Numbered from the stretch's first letter, positions 17,803-27,471 are shown. The stretch: 64,000 nucleotides of DNA from Nevskia sp964451925 (GCA_964451925.1 CAYVKA010000020.1:7922-71921), one strand, 5' to 3'. The notes: a model not told the origin generated them from the sequence alone. Numbers and translations: made by a program.

Positions 17803-19629
17803 ATGCACAAGCAATCAGGCAGGACGCACCCGGCACCCGCCGGCCCGATTCTTCGCCGCGGCGCGCTGGCGCTGGGCATCGCGGCGCTGGCCGCGCCGGC
17901 GCAGGCCGGCGTATTCAGCCTGAGCGACAATATCGACGCCGAATACAAGCTGACCGTGAACTATGCCGTGTCGATGCGCCTGAAGGACCCGGACAGCCGC
18001 CTGATCGACGGCCCGGTCGATTCCGGCACCAAGCTGCCCACCACCATCAACTACGACGACGGCGACCGCAACTTCAAGGCCGGCAGCCTGGTCAACAACC
18101 GCATCAGCGGCCTGGCCGAGCTCAACATCCGCAGCCCGCACTACGGCATCGCGCTGAGCGGCGACGGTTTCTACGATCAGGTCTACCACCACCCCAACGA
18201 CAACGACTCCGCCGCCACCATCAACAAGACCGAGCCGCCGCCGAGCCGCTTCACCGCCGCGGCGCGCTACTACGATGGCCAGCGTCTGCGCCTGCTGGAC
18301 GCCTATGCCTACGGCAACTGGCGCATCGGCCCGCACCAGGACATCGACCTGCGCATCGGCCGCCAGGTGGTGGCCTGGGGCGAGGCCTTGTTCTTCTCCG
18401 GCATCGCCACCGCGCAGGCGCCGGCGGACGCGTCCAAGGCCTTCGTGCCGGGCATCGAGACCAAGGACCTGCTGCTGCCGAGCAACCAGATCTCGCTGAA
18501 GATGGGGCTTACTGATTCCCTCACGCTGCTGGGCTACTACAAGCTGGAGTACAAGGCCACCGAGCTGAACCCGGTGGGTGACTACTTCTCCACCACCGAC
18601 GTGGTCGGGCCGGGCGCCGAGTTCATCTACCTGACGCCGAATCCCCTGTATGGCCTGACCATTCCGGGCCTGCCGGCCTCGCTCGGGCAGCTGGTTCCGG
18701 GCACGCCGCAGGTATGGACCGCGACGCGCGGCCCCGATCTCAAGCCCAGCGACTACGGCCAGTACGGCGTGGGGCTGAACTACCAGCTCACCACCCAGAC
18801 CAGCGTCGGCGCCTACTATCTGCGCTACAGCGACACCTCGCCGGAGACCGTGCTCACGCCCGGTTACCAGACGTTGATCGCGCCGCTCAACGTGCTGCCG
18901 CAGCCGCTGCAGGGCGCGCTGCAGCTGGTCGAGGCGGGCATCCTGGCGCCGACCGGCCAGCAGCCTCCGCCGGTCAACCTGCCGCTGACCTCGCAGGCCA
19001 TCGGCGTGCAGGTGCCGGTGGCTTACAACATCAAGTACTTCGACGGCATCCACATGGGCGCGCTCAGCTTCTCTACCCAGGCCTTCGGCGTCAGCTTCGC
19101 CGGCGAAGCCAGTTACCGCGACGGCATCGACCTGCTGGTCAATCCCGCCAGCCCCACCGCCACGCGCGGCAAGACCACCCAGGCCGATTTCAGCGCGCTG
19201 CAGGTGCTGGGGCCCGGCTGGTTCTGGGATGACCTCAACCTGATCGGCGAGCTCGGCTATATCCACATCAACGGCGTCGACGCGGTCAACGGTGTGAGCG
19301 CGCTGTCCGACGGCCCCGGGCCGATGAGCAAGAACTCCTGGGCCTACTCGTTCCTCGCCACCTTCGACTGGAAGAATGTGTTCTCCGGCTGGGATATCAC
19401 CGTGCCGGTGACGTTCCAGGGCATCGCCAAGGGCACGCCGCCGCCGGGTACCTTCGGGGCGCTATGGGGCGAGGGCGACCAGCGCGCGTCCGGCGGCGTC
19501 AACTTCAGCTACCTGCAGCGCCTGACGCTGGGCCTGACCTACAGCGCCTTCCTCGGCACGCCCAGCCTGGCGCAGCACCCCTACGCCGACCGCGATTACG
19601 TCGGCTTCAACGTCAAGTACCAGTTCTAG
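17803..19629 (+). CDS. DUF1302 family outer-membrane protein (copy 1)
   Basis: 608 residues. The signal peptide is preceded by a longer polar N-region (cleavage near APAQA, residue 35). The mature protein has many amphipathic beta strands, the conserved RIGRQVVAWGEALFF segment (about residue 185) typical of DUF1302, and a C-terminal aromatic strand ending in Phe (VKYQF), as expected for a Bam-inserted barrel. Forms an operon-like pair with DUF1329. A homologous pair lies in opposite orientation at 22805-25879. Confidence 0.92.
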   Translation: MHKQSGRTHPAPAGPILRRGALALGIAALAAPAQAGVFSLSDNIDAEYKLTVNYAVSMRLKDPDSRLIDGPVDSGTKLPTTINYDDGDRNFKAGSLVNNRISGLAELNIRSPHYGIALSGDGFYDQVYHHPNDNDSAATINKTEPPPSRFTAAARYYDGQRLRLLDAYAYGNWRIGPHQDIDLRIGRQVVAWGEALFFSGIATAQAPADASKAFVPGIETKDLLLPSNQISLKMGLTDSLTLLGYYKLEYKATELNPVGDYFSTTDVVGPGAEFIYLTPNPLYGLTIPGLPASLGQLVPGTPQVWTATRGPDLKPSDYGQYGVGLNYQLTTQTSVGAYYLRYSDTSPETVLTPGYQTLIAPLNVLPQPLQGALQLVEAGILAPTGQQPPPVNLPLTSQAIGVQVPVAYNIKYFDGIHMGALSFSTQAFGVSFAGEASYRDGIDLLVNPASPTATRGKTTQADFSALQVLGPGWFWDDLNLIGELGYIHINGVDAVNGVSALSDGPGPMSKNSWAYSFLATFDWKNVFSGWDITVPVTFQGIAKGTPPPGTFGALWGEGDQRASGGVNFSYLQRLTLGLTYSAFLGTPSLAQHPYADRDYVGFNVKYQF

Positions 19630-19660
19630 GGCACTGTTAACCCGGATTGGGTCGCTGCGA
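19630..19660. repeat. Extragenic element, copy 2
   Basis: GGCACTGTTAACC...ATTGGGTCGCTGCGA aligns with the left half of the palindrome at 6177-6227, and again starts right behind a stop codon. The right half is not conserved here. Possibly a fragment of a small repeated or mobile element. Confidence 0.45.
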
Positions 19661-19844
19661 CGGCGGCTATTTTTGCGCAGCGCTTAGTCGGACAGGACGC
19701 GGCATGGTGATTCCATGCAAGTCCTGGCCGGCGTAGCGATGCGCAACAATGGCCCCGTCCCCCACCATGTTCGTGGGGGTTGCGCTCCCCTGCCTTTTAT
19801 AACAGCCGCGCCCCAGGCGGCGTTGTCAGACCTGGCCGCGCGGC

Positions 19845-20699
19845 CTACCACTGGGCGCGCCGGAAGTCGCGCGGGCTGACGCCGACGATGCGGCGGAAGG
19901 TATTGGTGAACTGGCTCTGGTCATAGAAGCCGAGTTTCAGCGCCAGCTCGGACAGCGAGGTGTCCTTGTGCCGGCGCAGCGTTTCCTGCGCGCGCCGCAC
20001 TCGCGCGTGCAGCAGATACTGGTACGGCGGCAGGCCGGTGCTGTTCTTGAAGCGCCGGCAGAAGTTCGCCGTGTTGAGCCCCAGCATCACGGCCAGGTCG
20101 TCCAGCGCCGGCTTGGTCTCCAGCTGCGTTTCGATCAGCTCCAGTACGCGCTGCAGGTCCCGGGCCGGCAGCTTCTGGTCGCGCAGCGGCTGCGTGTCCG
20201 TGCAGCTGCAATAGGTCTTCAGGTAATGCGAGGCGACGCCGCGCGCGATGTGGCCGACAAACAGGTCGCCGGCCGGCGAGGGCGACATCAGGTCCTGGTG
20301 CAGCGCCAGCATGCCGTACTTGAGGCGCTCGTCCTCCACCACCACCAGCTGCCGGTTGTTGGGGAACACGATCTGCGAGCGGGTGAATTCGCGCAACACC
20401 GAGGCCCCGACCTCCAGCAGCATGCAGGTCTGCCGGCCGCGCCAGGAACCCTCCCATGCCGAGCCGGGCGGATTGGTGGCGATGCTGCTGCCGGAGATCG
20501 AGTAGTAGGGCGATCCGTGCGTCGGGAATACACGGGTATGGCCGCTCAACGACAGCCAGAAGCTCAGGTGGCTGTGCTCCTGCCCGGTCGAATAGCGCGG
20601 CGTGAATTCGTCCAGTTCCAGCACCGCGCAGTGCGTGCTGGAGCCGCCGAACTCGCGCACCGTGTGGAACGGGGGTGAATCGGAATGCGCGCCGCTCAT
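19845..20699 (-). CDS. AraC-family transcriptional regulator
   Basis: 284 residues from ATG 20699. A cupin-like N-terminal sensing domain (about 1-165) is followed by a C-terminal double HTH (about 185-284), including LDDLAVMLGLNTANFCRRFKN in part and SELALKLGFYDQSQFTNTFRR with the usual G-x-PRDFRR end. It is divergent from the 2OG-dioxygenase gene across a 313-bp region that carries a 10-bp-period repeat array. It sits between the two DUF1329/DUF1302 units, so it may control one or more of them. The inducer is unknown. Confidence 0.9.
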   Translation of the reverse strand: MSGAHSDSPPFHTVREFGGSSTHCAVLELDEFTPRYSTGQEHSHLSFWLSLSGHTRVFPTHGSPYYSISGSSIATNPPGSAWEGSWRGRQTCMLLEVGASVLREFTRSQIVFPNNRQLVVVEDERLKYGMLALHQDLMSPSPAGDLFVGHIARGVASHYLKTYCSCTDTQPLRDQKLPARDLQRVLELIETQLETKPALDDLAVMLGLNTANFCRRFKNSTGLPPYQYLLHARVRRAQETLRRHKDTSLSELALKLGFYDQSQFTNTFRRIVGVSPRDFRRAQW

Positions 20700-20894
20700 C
20701 GAACCACCTGACGCATGATTCTCACGATTGCCGTCCTCCTGCCGTGGCTGCTTCGCTCGTCTGCGCCTCTGCCCGCGGGCGCTGGTACCTTTTCTAGCCC
20801 AAGCCCATGGTCCGGACCTCACGCAAAAGGACGAGCGCGCAGCGGCGGCGGAACGACGGCGGTTGCTTGCTGCATTGCGGCAGAAAACCGGGTC

Positions 20895-20944
20895 GGATCG
20901 GGACGGATCAGTCCTGATCAGGCCCGATCGGGCCCGATTAGGAC
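20895..20944. repeat. Five tandem 10-bp units between divergent genes
   Basis: The units GGATCGGGAC, GGATCAGTCC, TGATCAGGCC, CGATCGGGCC and CGATTAGGAC lie head to tail with no spacer, approximately YGATCRGGNC. The 10-bp period places each unit on the same helix face. The array lies between a divergent AraC regulator and a dioxygenase gene, and so looks like a multi-site operator. The rest of the 20700-21011 gap shows nothing else I can support. Confidence 0.6.
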
Positions 20945-21011
20945 CGGGGGCGAGCATTTCGGGTGCAATAGGCGTAGTCTGCGCAGCTTCCGGGGCCCGT
21001 CCCCCTCGTTT

Positions 21012-21782
21012 TTGAACGGTTTGACTGCATTGAATCCTGATCAGGAATCCACCCTCGCCGATACCCAGGAACAATTGAGCGACACGCTGCGGCGCAAGGG
21101 CTATGCCTTCGTCCCGGCGGCACAGATGCGCCAGCTGACCGGTCAGCCGGCTCAGCCGTCGGATTGGGACCAGTTCGCCGCCAGCTGGAACGACCTGCGG
21201 CTGGACCAGCACATGGCCGACGGCGGGCGCTACCGCAAGCGCCGCCACGCCGTGTTCAGCCTCGGCGCGGATGGGAGCGTTGTGCGCCAGCCGCATCAGC
21301 CGCACTACCAGGGTGTGGACTACAACCCGCTCAACGGCGGTGTGCAGCGCTGGTTCGAGCCGGTGACGCCGCAAGCCGGCGCCAGTGCCAGCCTGCACCG
21401 GCTGCTGGCGCTGTGCCACACGATATTGGGCGTCCTGGCGCCGCGGGCGGCGTCGTGGAAGGTGGAAATGCACCAGTTCCGCATCGAGGCGCGCCACGGC
21501 GAGCCCGGCCAGCCCACGCCGGAAGGGCCGCACCGCGACGGTGTGGACTACGTGCTGGTGCTGCTGGTGGCCCGGCAGAACATCGAGCAGGGCACCACCG
21601 TGGTCTATGACCTGGCGCGGCGTGAACTGGGCAGCTTCACGCTGACCCTGCCGTTCGACACGGCTTTCGTCGAGGATGCGCGGGTGTATCACGGGGTGAC
21701 CGCGGTGACCCCGCTGGATCCGGCCCTGCCGGCGTACCGCGATGTGCTGGTGCTGACCTTCCGCGCCCAGGACGCCGGCTGA
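21012..21782 (+). CDS. 2OG-Fe(II) dioxygenase family protein
   Basis: About 256 residues. The start is uncertain: no ATG with a ribosome site fits, and TTG codons at 21012, 21021 and 21030 are candidates. The family (2OG-Fe dioxygenase, isoleucine-dioxygenase-like) is recognised from GVDYNPLNGGVQRWFEP, the iron motif HRDG (HxD, about residue 175), and a distal VYHGVTAV His followed by YRDVLVLTFR. It would hydroxylate a small substrate using 2-oxoglutarate and O2. It is divergent from the AraC gene and followed by an SDR gene about 100 bp downstream. Confidence 0.78.
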   Translation: MNGLTALNPDQESTLADTQEQLSDTLRRKGYAFVPAAQMRQLTGQPAQPSDWDQFAASWNDLRLDQHMADGGRYRKRRHAVFSLGADGSVVRQPHQPHYQGVDYNPLNGGVQRWFEPVTPQAGASASLHRLLALCHTILGVLAPRAASWKVEMHQFRIEARHGEPGQPTPEGPHRDGVDYVLVLLVARQNIEQGTTVVYDLARRELGSFTLTLPFDTAFVEDARVYHGVTAVTPLDPALPAYRDVLVLTFRAQDAG

Positions 21783-21882
21783 TTTTCGCCAACAGCGGCC
21801 GGAAGCGCCAAGCGCACGCCGCCGCCGCCGGGCATGGTGGCGGATGGCCGCGAGCGGCGCGGCATCCCTTGGAATCGGTTTT

Positions 21883-22731
21883 ATGGCGCAGCAGTCCGAG
21901 CTGAAGGGGCGGGTCGCCCTGGTCACCGGGGCCAGCCGCGGCATCGGCCGCGCCATCGCCCGACGGCTGGCGGCGCATGGGGTGCTGGTGGCGGTCAGTT
22001 CCAGCCCGCGCTCGCTGCAGGGGCTGGAGGAAACCTGCGCGCTGATCCGCCAGGCCGGCGGCGATGTCGTGGCCCTGCCGGCGGACCTCGCCTCGGAGTC
22101 GCAGCGGGCGGGGCTGGTCGCCGAGGCCGCAGTGCAGCTCGGCCCGGTCGCGATCCTGGTCAACAACGCCGCCACGATCACCGCCTATGCACCGCCGGGC
22201 AAGATCGATCTGGCGGCCCGGCGCGGCCTGTTCGAGGTGAATTTCCAGGCGCCGGTGGACCTGATCCAGCAGGCCTTGCCGGCGATGCGCTCGGGCAGCT
22301 GGGGCCGCATACTGAACATTACCAGCGAGATGGCGGCGCAGCCGCCGATCCCCTATCCGGGGCCGGCGAAGCTGGTGCACGCACTGGCCTTGTACGGCGC
22401 TTCCAAGGCCGCGCTGGACCGCTACACGCTCGGCCTGGCGGCGGAACTGCACGGCAGCGGCGTCCTGGCCAATGCGCTGGCGCCGCACAAGATCGCCCGT
22501 TCCGAAAGCGCCGAGGCGGTGGCCGGCCAGGTGGCGCTGGCGCATCCGGACTGGGTGGAGCCCTTGGAGATGATGGCGGAGGCGGCGTGGTTGCTGCTCT
22601 CGGGCTCATTCACCGGGCTGGTGGTGAAGAGCCGCGAGGTGCTGCGCCTGCTGCAGGCGCCGCTGCACGCGCTGGATGGCGTCAGCGTGATGGGCGACGC
22701 GACGACGCTGGCGCAATTCTCGGCCGCTTGA
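21883..22731 (+). CDS. SDR family oxidoreductase
   Basis: 282 residues from ATG 21883; an in-frame ATG at 21844 would add 13 residues before the usual SDR start. Motifs: TGASRGIGRA, NNAAT, the catalytic ITSEMAAQ serine strand and YGASK. The C-terminal half has an extra ETALL-like insertion (WVEPLEMMAEAAWLLLSG). Probably an NAD(P)-dependent alcohol dehydrogenase or ketoreductase. It ends before a strong palindrome shared with the convergent DUF1329 gene. Confidence 0.9.
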   Translation: MAQQSELKGRVALVTGASRGIGRAIARRLAAHGVLVAVSSSPRSLQGLEETCALIRQAGGDVVALPADLASESQRAGLVAEAAVQLGPVAILVNNAATITAYAPPGKIDLAARRGLFEVNFQAPVDLIQQALPAMRSGSWGRILNITSEMAAQPPIPYPGPAKLVHALALYGASKAALDRYTLGLAAELHGSGVLANALAPHKIARSESAEAVAGQVALAHPDWVEPLEMMAEAAWLLLSGSFTGLVVKSREVLRLLQAPLHALDGVSVMGDATTLAQFSAA

Positions 22732-22750
22732 GCCGGCGGATACTTCGGCA

Positions 22751-22776
22751 CAGCCCCCGGTCATGGCCGGGGGCTG
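22751..22776. terminator. Bidirectional terminator between convergent genes
   Basis: CAGCCCCCGG, 6-nt loop, CCGGGGGCTG. It lies between the plus-strand SDR stop (22731) and the minus-strand DUF1329 stop (22805). No long T run is present in either direction. Confidence 0.6.
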
Positions 22777-22804
22777 TGCTGTGTGCGCTTTGCCGCGCCG
22801 GCCG

Positions 22805-24187
22805 TCAGTGTCCGCCGCGCCGCGCCGCGTCCGGCGTGAAGTCGTTCGGAGTCAGTCCGCCCTGGTTGAGCCTGACGCCCTCCGGCTGCTCGTTGATCAG
22901 GCGATCGGCGATGTAGGCGCCATCGACCAGATCGTGGTACACCGACACGCCGGCGTGGAAGGCCTGCATCTCGTAGGCGTAGAAGTAGTTGACCATGCCC
23001 ACGCGCCACAGCTGCAGGCGGTTGTCGTAGGTATCGGCCATCACGCCGTGCCAGGTGTCCTCGTCCATGTAGATCACGCGCTTCTTGTACAGGTGGCGGT
23101 AGCCGGGCTTGAGGTCGCCCTGCAGAACCCAGACGCGGTGCAGCTCGTAACGCATGTAGTCCGGGTTGATGCTGCCTTGCTGCTTGAGCAACTCGCTGTA
23201 CTTCACCTTGGGATCGTTCAGGCGGTACGCATCATAGGGGATGTACAGCTCGCGCTTGCCGGCGATCTTCCAGTCGTAGCGCTCGGGCGAACCGTTCAGC
23301 AGGCGGTCGTCGTCGACCGTACGGAAGCCGCCGGCGCCCTGCGGCAGGTCATAGCCGAACTCCGGCGATTCGCGCACGCGCCGGGTGCCGGGATTGTAGC
23401 CCCAGGTGTGGATGTAGTTGTGATCGTAGTCATTGGGCGTCCAGCCGACGTTGAGGCTGCCCTTGTCGCGTTCCGGCAGCAGTGTCATGACGTTGAAGTA
23501 GGAGCCCAGCGTGTCGGTGGTGGAGCCACGCTTGCCGGGATCGTTGACCGGCGCCAGGATCTTGTAGGCGACGCGGCCCCAGGCGATGTTGCCGTTGGCA
23601 TAGACCGCGCCCTGGTCATAGGTGGCCACCTCGGTCCAGGCGCGCGTCGGCAGCTGCAAGTTCCATTGCAGCTCGGAGCCGTTCTTTGGAATGGGGAAGG
23701 GCGCCGCGCCGGTAACGGCGCTGACGCCGACGCCGTCGTGCAGCAGCGTAGCCGTGGCGGCGTTTTTCTTCAGCGTGTCGCAGACCCAGTCGGCATAGCG
23801 GAAGTCGCGGTGGCTGGCGTAGACCGGCATGCGGAAGGTGCCAGGATAGCGCTTGAACAGCGCCTTCTCGCCATCGCTGAGCCTGTCGGCGTATTGCGCC
23901 ATGTTCTGCGCCGTGATGGTGAACAGCGGCTTCTCGTCGGCGTAGGGATCGGGGTCGTGGCCGGCGGCGTTCTTCACTTCCAGCCCGGCGGGCGCGCCGA
24001 GCCATTTCCCGCCATAGGCCGGGATGCTGCCGTCGGCGTTGCCGGCGCGTTCGGCGCCGGTGCAGGTGAGCCTGTCGCCGCCGAGCTGTGCCGCTTCCTC
24101 GGCCGGCACCGCGGCGGAAGCGCCGTGTGCGGCAAGCAGGCCGGCCGCGGCGCCGAGCGCCACCATGCAGGTCAGTTTGAATTTCAT
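22805..24187 (-). CDS. DUF1329 family exported protein (copy 2)
   Basis: 460 residues from ATG 24187, which has GGAGGAG at good spacing; the upstream TTG is not needed. Signal peptide cleavage is near AHGASA. It shares with copy 1 the VPAEEAAQLGGDRLTC start, DEKPLFTITAQNMAQYADRL, ASHRDFRYADWVC and YELHRVWVLQGDLKPGYRH. It follows its DUF1302 partner by about 27 bp, a tight two-gene operon with the barrel gene first, the reverse of the order in copy 1. Confidence 0.92.
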   Translation of the reverse strand: MKFKLTCMVALGAAAGLLAAHGASAAVPAEEAAQLGGDRLTCTGAERAGNADGSIPAYGGKWLGAPAGLEVKNAAGHDPDPYADEKPLFTITAQNMAQYADRLSDGEKALFKRYPGTFRMPVYASHRDFRYADWVCDTLKKNAATATLLHDGVGVSAVTGAAPFPIPKNGSELQWNLQLPTRAWTEVATYDQGAVYANGNIAWGRVAYKILAPVNDPGKRGSTTDTLGSYFNVMTLLPERDKGSLNVGWTPNDYDHNYIHTWGYNPGTRRVRESPEFGYDLPQGAGGFRTVDDDRLLNGSPERYDWKIAGKRELYIPYDAYRLNDPKVKYSELLKQQGSINPDYMRYELHRVWVLQGDLKPGYRHLYKKRVIYMDEDTWHGVMADTYDNRLQLWRVGMVNYFYAYEMQAFHAGVSVYHDLVDGAYIADRLINEQPEGVRLNQGGLTPNDFTPDAARRGGH

Positions 24188-24214
24188 CAAGCATCTCCTC
24201 CAGAAGATCGTTTC

Positions 24215-25879
24215 TCAGAACCGGTATTTGAGGTTCAACGCCAGGTAGTCGCGGTCGGCCAGCGGATGCCGCACCGGATCGGCGCTGCCGAGGAAGGCGT
24301 TGTAGCTGGTCGCCACTTCCAGCTTGGACAGATAGGTGAAGGTCAGGCCGACGCTGGCGCGCTGATCGCCGTGACCGACCAGGCTGCCGAAGGCGCCCGC
24401 CACCGCGGCGTTGCCGGTGACGGCGTGGGCCCAGGTCAGCGGAACCGCCAGGTCCCAGCCGTTGAACACGTTGGGGTAGTTGAGCGTGGCGGTGCCTTCG
24501 TAGGCCCAGGCGTTCCGGGTGTTGGTCAGCGCGGTGGACGGTGTGCCGAAGTAGCTGTAGGGTTCCACGCCGTTGACGTGCAGGTAGGCGGCCTCGCCGA
24601 CGAAGTCGATTTCGCGCGCCAGGAAGCTCGGCCCGAGGATGTAGATCGCCGAGGCCTGCGCCTGCGTGGCCTTGCCCGGGGTGTAGGTGGGGCCGCCCGC
24701 GGTGTTGACCAGCATCGGCACGCCGTTCTTGTAGCTCACCTCGCCGGCGACGTTGACCGGCCCGATCGACGAGGACAGGCTGATGCCGTCCAGGTCGATG
24801 CCCTGGCGGTAGTCGACGTTGTAGGTGGCGGGCAGGGCGCCCGAGGGCAGCAGCAGGTAGTTGGTGACGACCGTCGGGTTCTTGTCGTCGTAGCGCAGGT
24901 GGTAGTAGCCCAGCTCGCTGACCGAGCCGAGGCGATAGTGCAAGCCCAGGCCCCACTGCCCCCAGGCGCTGGGCTTGTAGGCGCCGGCGTACTGGATGGT
25001 GTAAGGAGGCTTGCCCGGCCCCTGGGAGAAGGCATAGATGAACTGCGCGCCGGGGCCGACCACGTCGGTGTAGGACATGTAGTCGCCCACCGGGTCCAGT
25101 TCGTTGGCCTTGTACTGGAACTGGTAGTAGCCCATCAGGCTCAGGTTCGCGGTCAGGCCCATCTGCAGGGCGGCCTGGTTCACCGGCAGCAGGATGTCCT
25201 TGACCTCGATGCCCGGCACGCTGGCCTTGGTGGCGTCGGCCGGACCCTGGGCGCCGGAGATATTGGGGAAGAACAGCCCCTCACCCCAGGCCACCACCTG
25301 GCGGCCCAGGCGCAGGTTGAGGTTGCGGTCGCCGCCCAGGTTCCAGTCGCCATATGCGTAGGCGTCGAGCATGCGGGCGCGCTCGCCCTGGAAGTAGCGG
25401 GCATCGTCGGTGAAGCGGTTGTTGGCGCCGGTCTTGTTGACCGTATCCGGCGAATCGTTGTCGTTGGGATGGCGGTAGGCCTGGTCGTAGAAGGCGTCGC
25501 CGCGCACGAACAGGCCGTAGTTGTCGTGATGCAGGTTGGCTTCGGCGCGTGCGCTGATGCGGTTGTTGATCAGGCTGCCGGACTTGAAGTTGCGGTCGCC
25601 GTCGTCCTGGTTGATGGTGCCCGGCAATCCGGTGGCGCCGACCGGCCCGTTGACCAGCTGGTCGGAAGGATTGTTCAGGCGCATGCCCAGCGCGTAGTTG
25701 AGCGTCACCGTGTAGTCCATGGCGGTGCCGCCGCCGAAGTCGGCGGAACCGGCCTGCGCCCGGCCGCACAGCGCGGCCAGCGTACTCCCCAGCACCAGGG
25801 CCAGAGTGGTTTTGCGCATCCCAGGCAAACCCGCGGCCGCACCCCTCCCAACGGACCCAATCCGCTGTGTTCTCTTCAT
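24215..25879 (-). CDS. DUF1302 family outer-membrane protein (copy 2)
   Basis: 554 residues from ATG 25879 (GGAGGAG five bases upstream); ATG at 25819 would shorten the signal n-region. The mature part has the DUF1302 pattern, including RLGRQVVAWGEGLFF and SWGQWGLGLHYRLG-type strands, and ends with a barrel-like LNLKYRF. First gene of an operon with DUF1329 copy 2. The upstream 332-bp gap (25880-26210) must hold its promoter, but I see no clear element there. Confidence 0.92.
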   Translation of the reverse strand: MKRTQRIGSVGRGAAAGLPGMRKTTLALVLGSTLAALCGRAQAGSADFGGGTAMDYTVTLNYALGMRLNNPSDQLVNGPVGATGLPGTINQDDGDRNFKSGSLINNRISARAEANLHHDNYGLFVRGDAFYDQAYRHPNDNDSPDTVNKTGANNRFTDDARYFQGERARMLDAYAYGDWNLGGDRNLNLRLGRQVVAWGEGLFFPNISGAQGPADATKASVPGIEVKDILLPVNQAALQMGLTANLSLMGYYQFQYKANELDPVGDYMSYTDVVGPGAQFIYAFSQGPGKPPYTIQYAGAYKPSAWGQWGLGLHYRLGSVSELGYYHLRYDDKNPTVVTNYLLLPSGALPATYNVDYRQGIDLDGISLSSSIGPVNVAGEVSYKNGVPMLVNTAGGPTYTPGKATQAQASAIYILGPSFLAREIDFVGEAAYLHVNGVEPYSYFGTPSTALTNTRNAWAYEGTATLNYPNVFNGWDLAVPLTWAHAVTGNAAVAGAFGSLVGHGDQRASVGLTFTYLSKLEVATSYNAFLGSADPVRHPLADRDYLALNLKYRF

Positions 25880-26210
25880 CTGACTCCTCCAGGCTTATAT
25901 TTTTTTGGGCAAGGCCCGGAGGCAAGACTCGGCCGATACGCACCGGGCAGAATCGTCCAAATGGGTTAAACATTGCCGGCCGGGTGCGCCATGCGCAGGC
26001 GCAGGGTGGCAGCGGGCGCAGTGAGTCCGTGAGTCGCGCGGCCGGCGCAAAAGCGCGGTGCCGGGACAATTGGAGCCCATTGCCGCGGGCCCGGCGACGG
26101 CGTCGCCGCGGGCCGCGGTGCCTCAGGGTGGTGGCGACAGCGCGCGACGAGCGGGCGCGCTCAGGCGATCGGCGGTTCCGTACCTGATGGTATGTTTTGG
26201 CGCCGGCAGG

Positions 26211-27395
26211 CTATTGCGGCGTGACGCTGGCCAGCAGCAGGCGTACCAGCGAGGTCTGGCGGGTTACACCGGTCTTGGAAAAGATGGCGCGCAGCTGGGC
26301 GCGCGCGGTGTTCTTGCGCACGCCCAGCTGGGCGGTGGCTTCGTCCAGGCTGAGCCCGTCGGCCAGCAGCAGCGCCAGCGAGGACTCGGCGGGAGTCAGG
26401 CCGAACAGGCGCTGGATCATGTCGCGCGAAGCCTGCGAGCGGCTTTCCGGATCGCGGATGAACACCGCCACCGTCGGCCGGTGGCGGCTTTCCAACCCTT
26501 CGCCCTGGGGAATGCTGCGCAAGGCCAGGCCCAGTTTGGCACGGCCGGAGGGGCGGCTGATCGACATCGCCTGGGATACCGCACCGGCAGTGCTGGTGAT
26601 GCCTTGCAGCGCCAGCTTGATCAGGCGGTACAGCTCGCGGTTCTCCGCGCCGTAGCCCGCTTCGAGCAGGCCCTGCGAAATGCGCAGCCCGTCATTCTCG
26701 CGCAGGATGTGATGTGCGACGTTGTTGGTTTTCAACACCGCGCCGGCCTCGTCGAGAATCACCGTGCCGAGCAGCATGCGGTCCACCGTGCCGGCCAGCA
26801 GCTGCCGCTCCGATTCGGCCACGTCGATGCGCGTATACAGCCGGGCGGCGTTCTCGAAGTGCGGCAGCAGCATCCGGCACAGCGCCTTGTCCGCTTCGGA
26901 GAATGGCTGCGCCTGCGGCGGACGGCAGATGCGGAAGCGGCATTCCGAGCCGTCGTCGGTGTGGATGTCCGCGCCCATCACATAGCGCACGCCGGCGGGC
27001 TCGCAGAACTGCTTGTAGTACTCGCTGTTGAGCCAGTTGCTCTCGCCCACCATCTCGTCGGCGGTGACGATGCGGTCGCCAGGCAGGTTGACGAACGGGT
27101 CGAGCGCGAAGACGCCCGGATTGATGTGCGGGCTGGCGGCCAGGTGCGGACCGCCTTCGCGGCCCATGTTGATCATCACCGCCTGGTGCTGGTCGGAGGC
27201 CGGGCGCAGGATCAGGGTGACCCAGCTGGCGCCGAGCAGCCGGTGCAGCGACTCGATGGCGCTGGACCAGGGCAGGGGTTCGATGGCGCCGCGGTAGATC
27301 TGCCCCACCAATGCGCTGAATTGATGCAGCGGCAGCGTCACGCCGTCGTTGCCGCTGCTCTCCTCGTGGTGTTCCTTCTTCGGCTTGGTCGCCAC
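26211..27395 (-). CDS. LuxR-family transcriptional regulator
   Basis: 394 residues. The C-terminal 60 residues form a LuxR/GerE HTH (LTPAESSLALLLADG, then EATAQLGVRKNTARAQLRAIF). The N-terminal 300 residues are a sensing region without an obvious receiver aspartate motif, possibly PAS/GAF-like. LuxR regulators of this size often neighbour DUF1302/DUF1329 operons, which agrees with its place upstream of copy 2 in the same direction. The ligand is unknown. Confidence 0.88.
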   Translation of the reverse strand: MATKPKKEHHEESSGNDGVTLPLHQFSALVGQIYRGAIEPLPWSSAIESLHRLLGASWVTLILRPASDQHQAVMINMGREGGPHLAASPHINPGVFALDPFVNLPGDRIVTADEMVGESNWLNSEYYKQFCEPAGVRYVMGADIHTDDGSECRFRICRPPQAQPFSEADKALCRMLLPHFENAARLYTRIDVAESERQLLAGTVDRMLLGTVILDEAGAVLKTNNVAHHILRENDGLRISQGLLEAGYGAENRELYRLIKLALQGITSTAGAVSQAMSISRPSGRAKLGLALRSIPQGEGLESRHRPTVAVFIRDPESRSQASRDMIQRLFGLTPAESSLALLLADGLSLDEATAQLGVRKNTARAQLRAIFSKTGVTRQTSLVRLLLASVTPQ

Positions 27396-27471
27396 TGCGT
27401 GTTCCGGCTCCGCCAGATTTGCTTCATGTTAACCCATGGTTCCGGGCGCGCGCCGCGCACCGCGCGCGGCA

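Noticed and set aside
22763..25969. 1068-codon plus-strand open frame
   Set aside because: It runs antisense across both DUF1329 and DUF1302 copy 2, which have signal peptides, ribosome sites and family motifs. The translation is low-complexity Val/Ala/Arg/Gly.
25880..26210. Regulatory element in the 332-bp gap before DUF1302 copy 2
   Set aside because: I looked for dyads, sigma-54 or sigma-70 boxes and terminators on both strands and found none strong enough to report.
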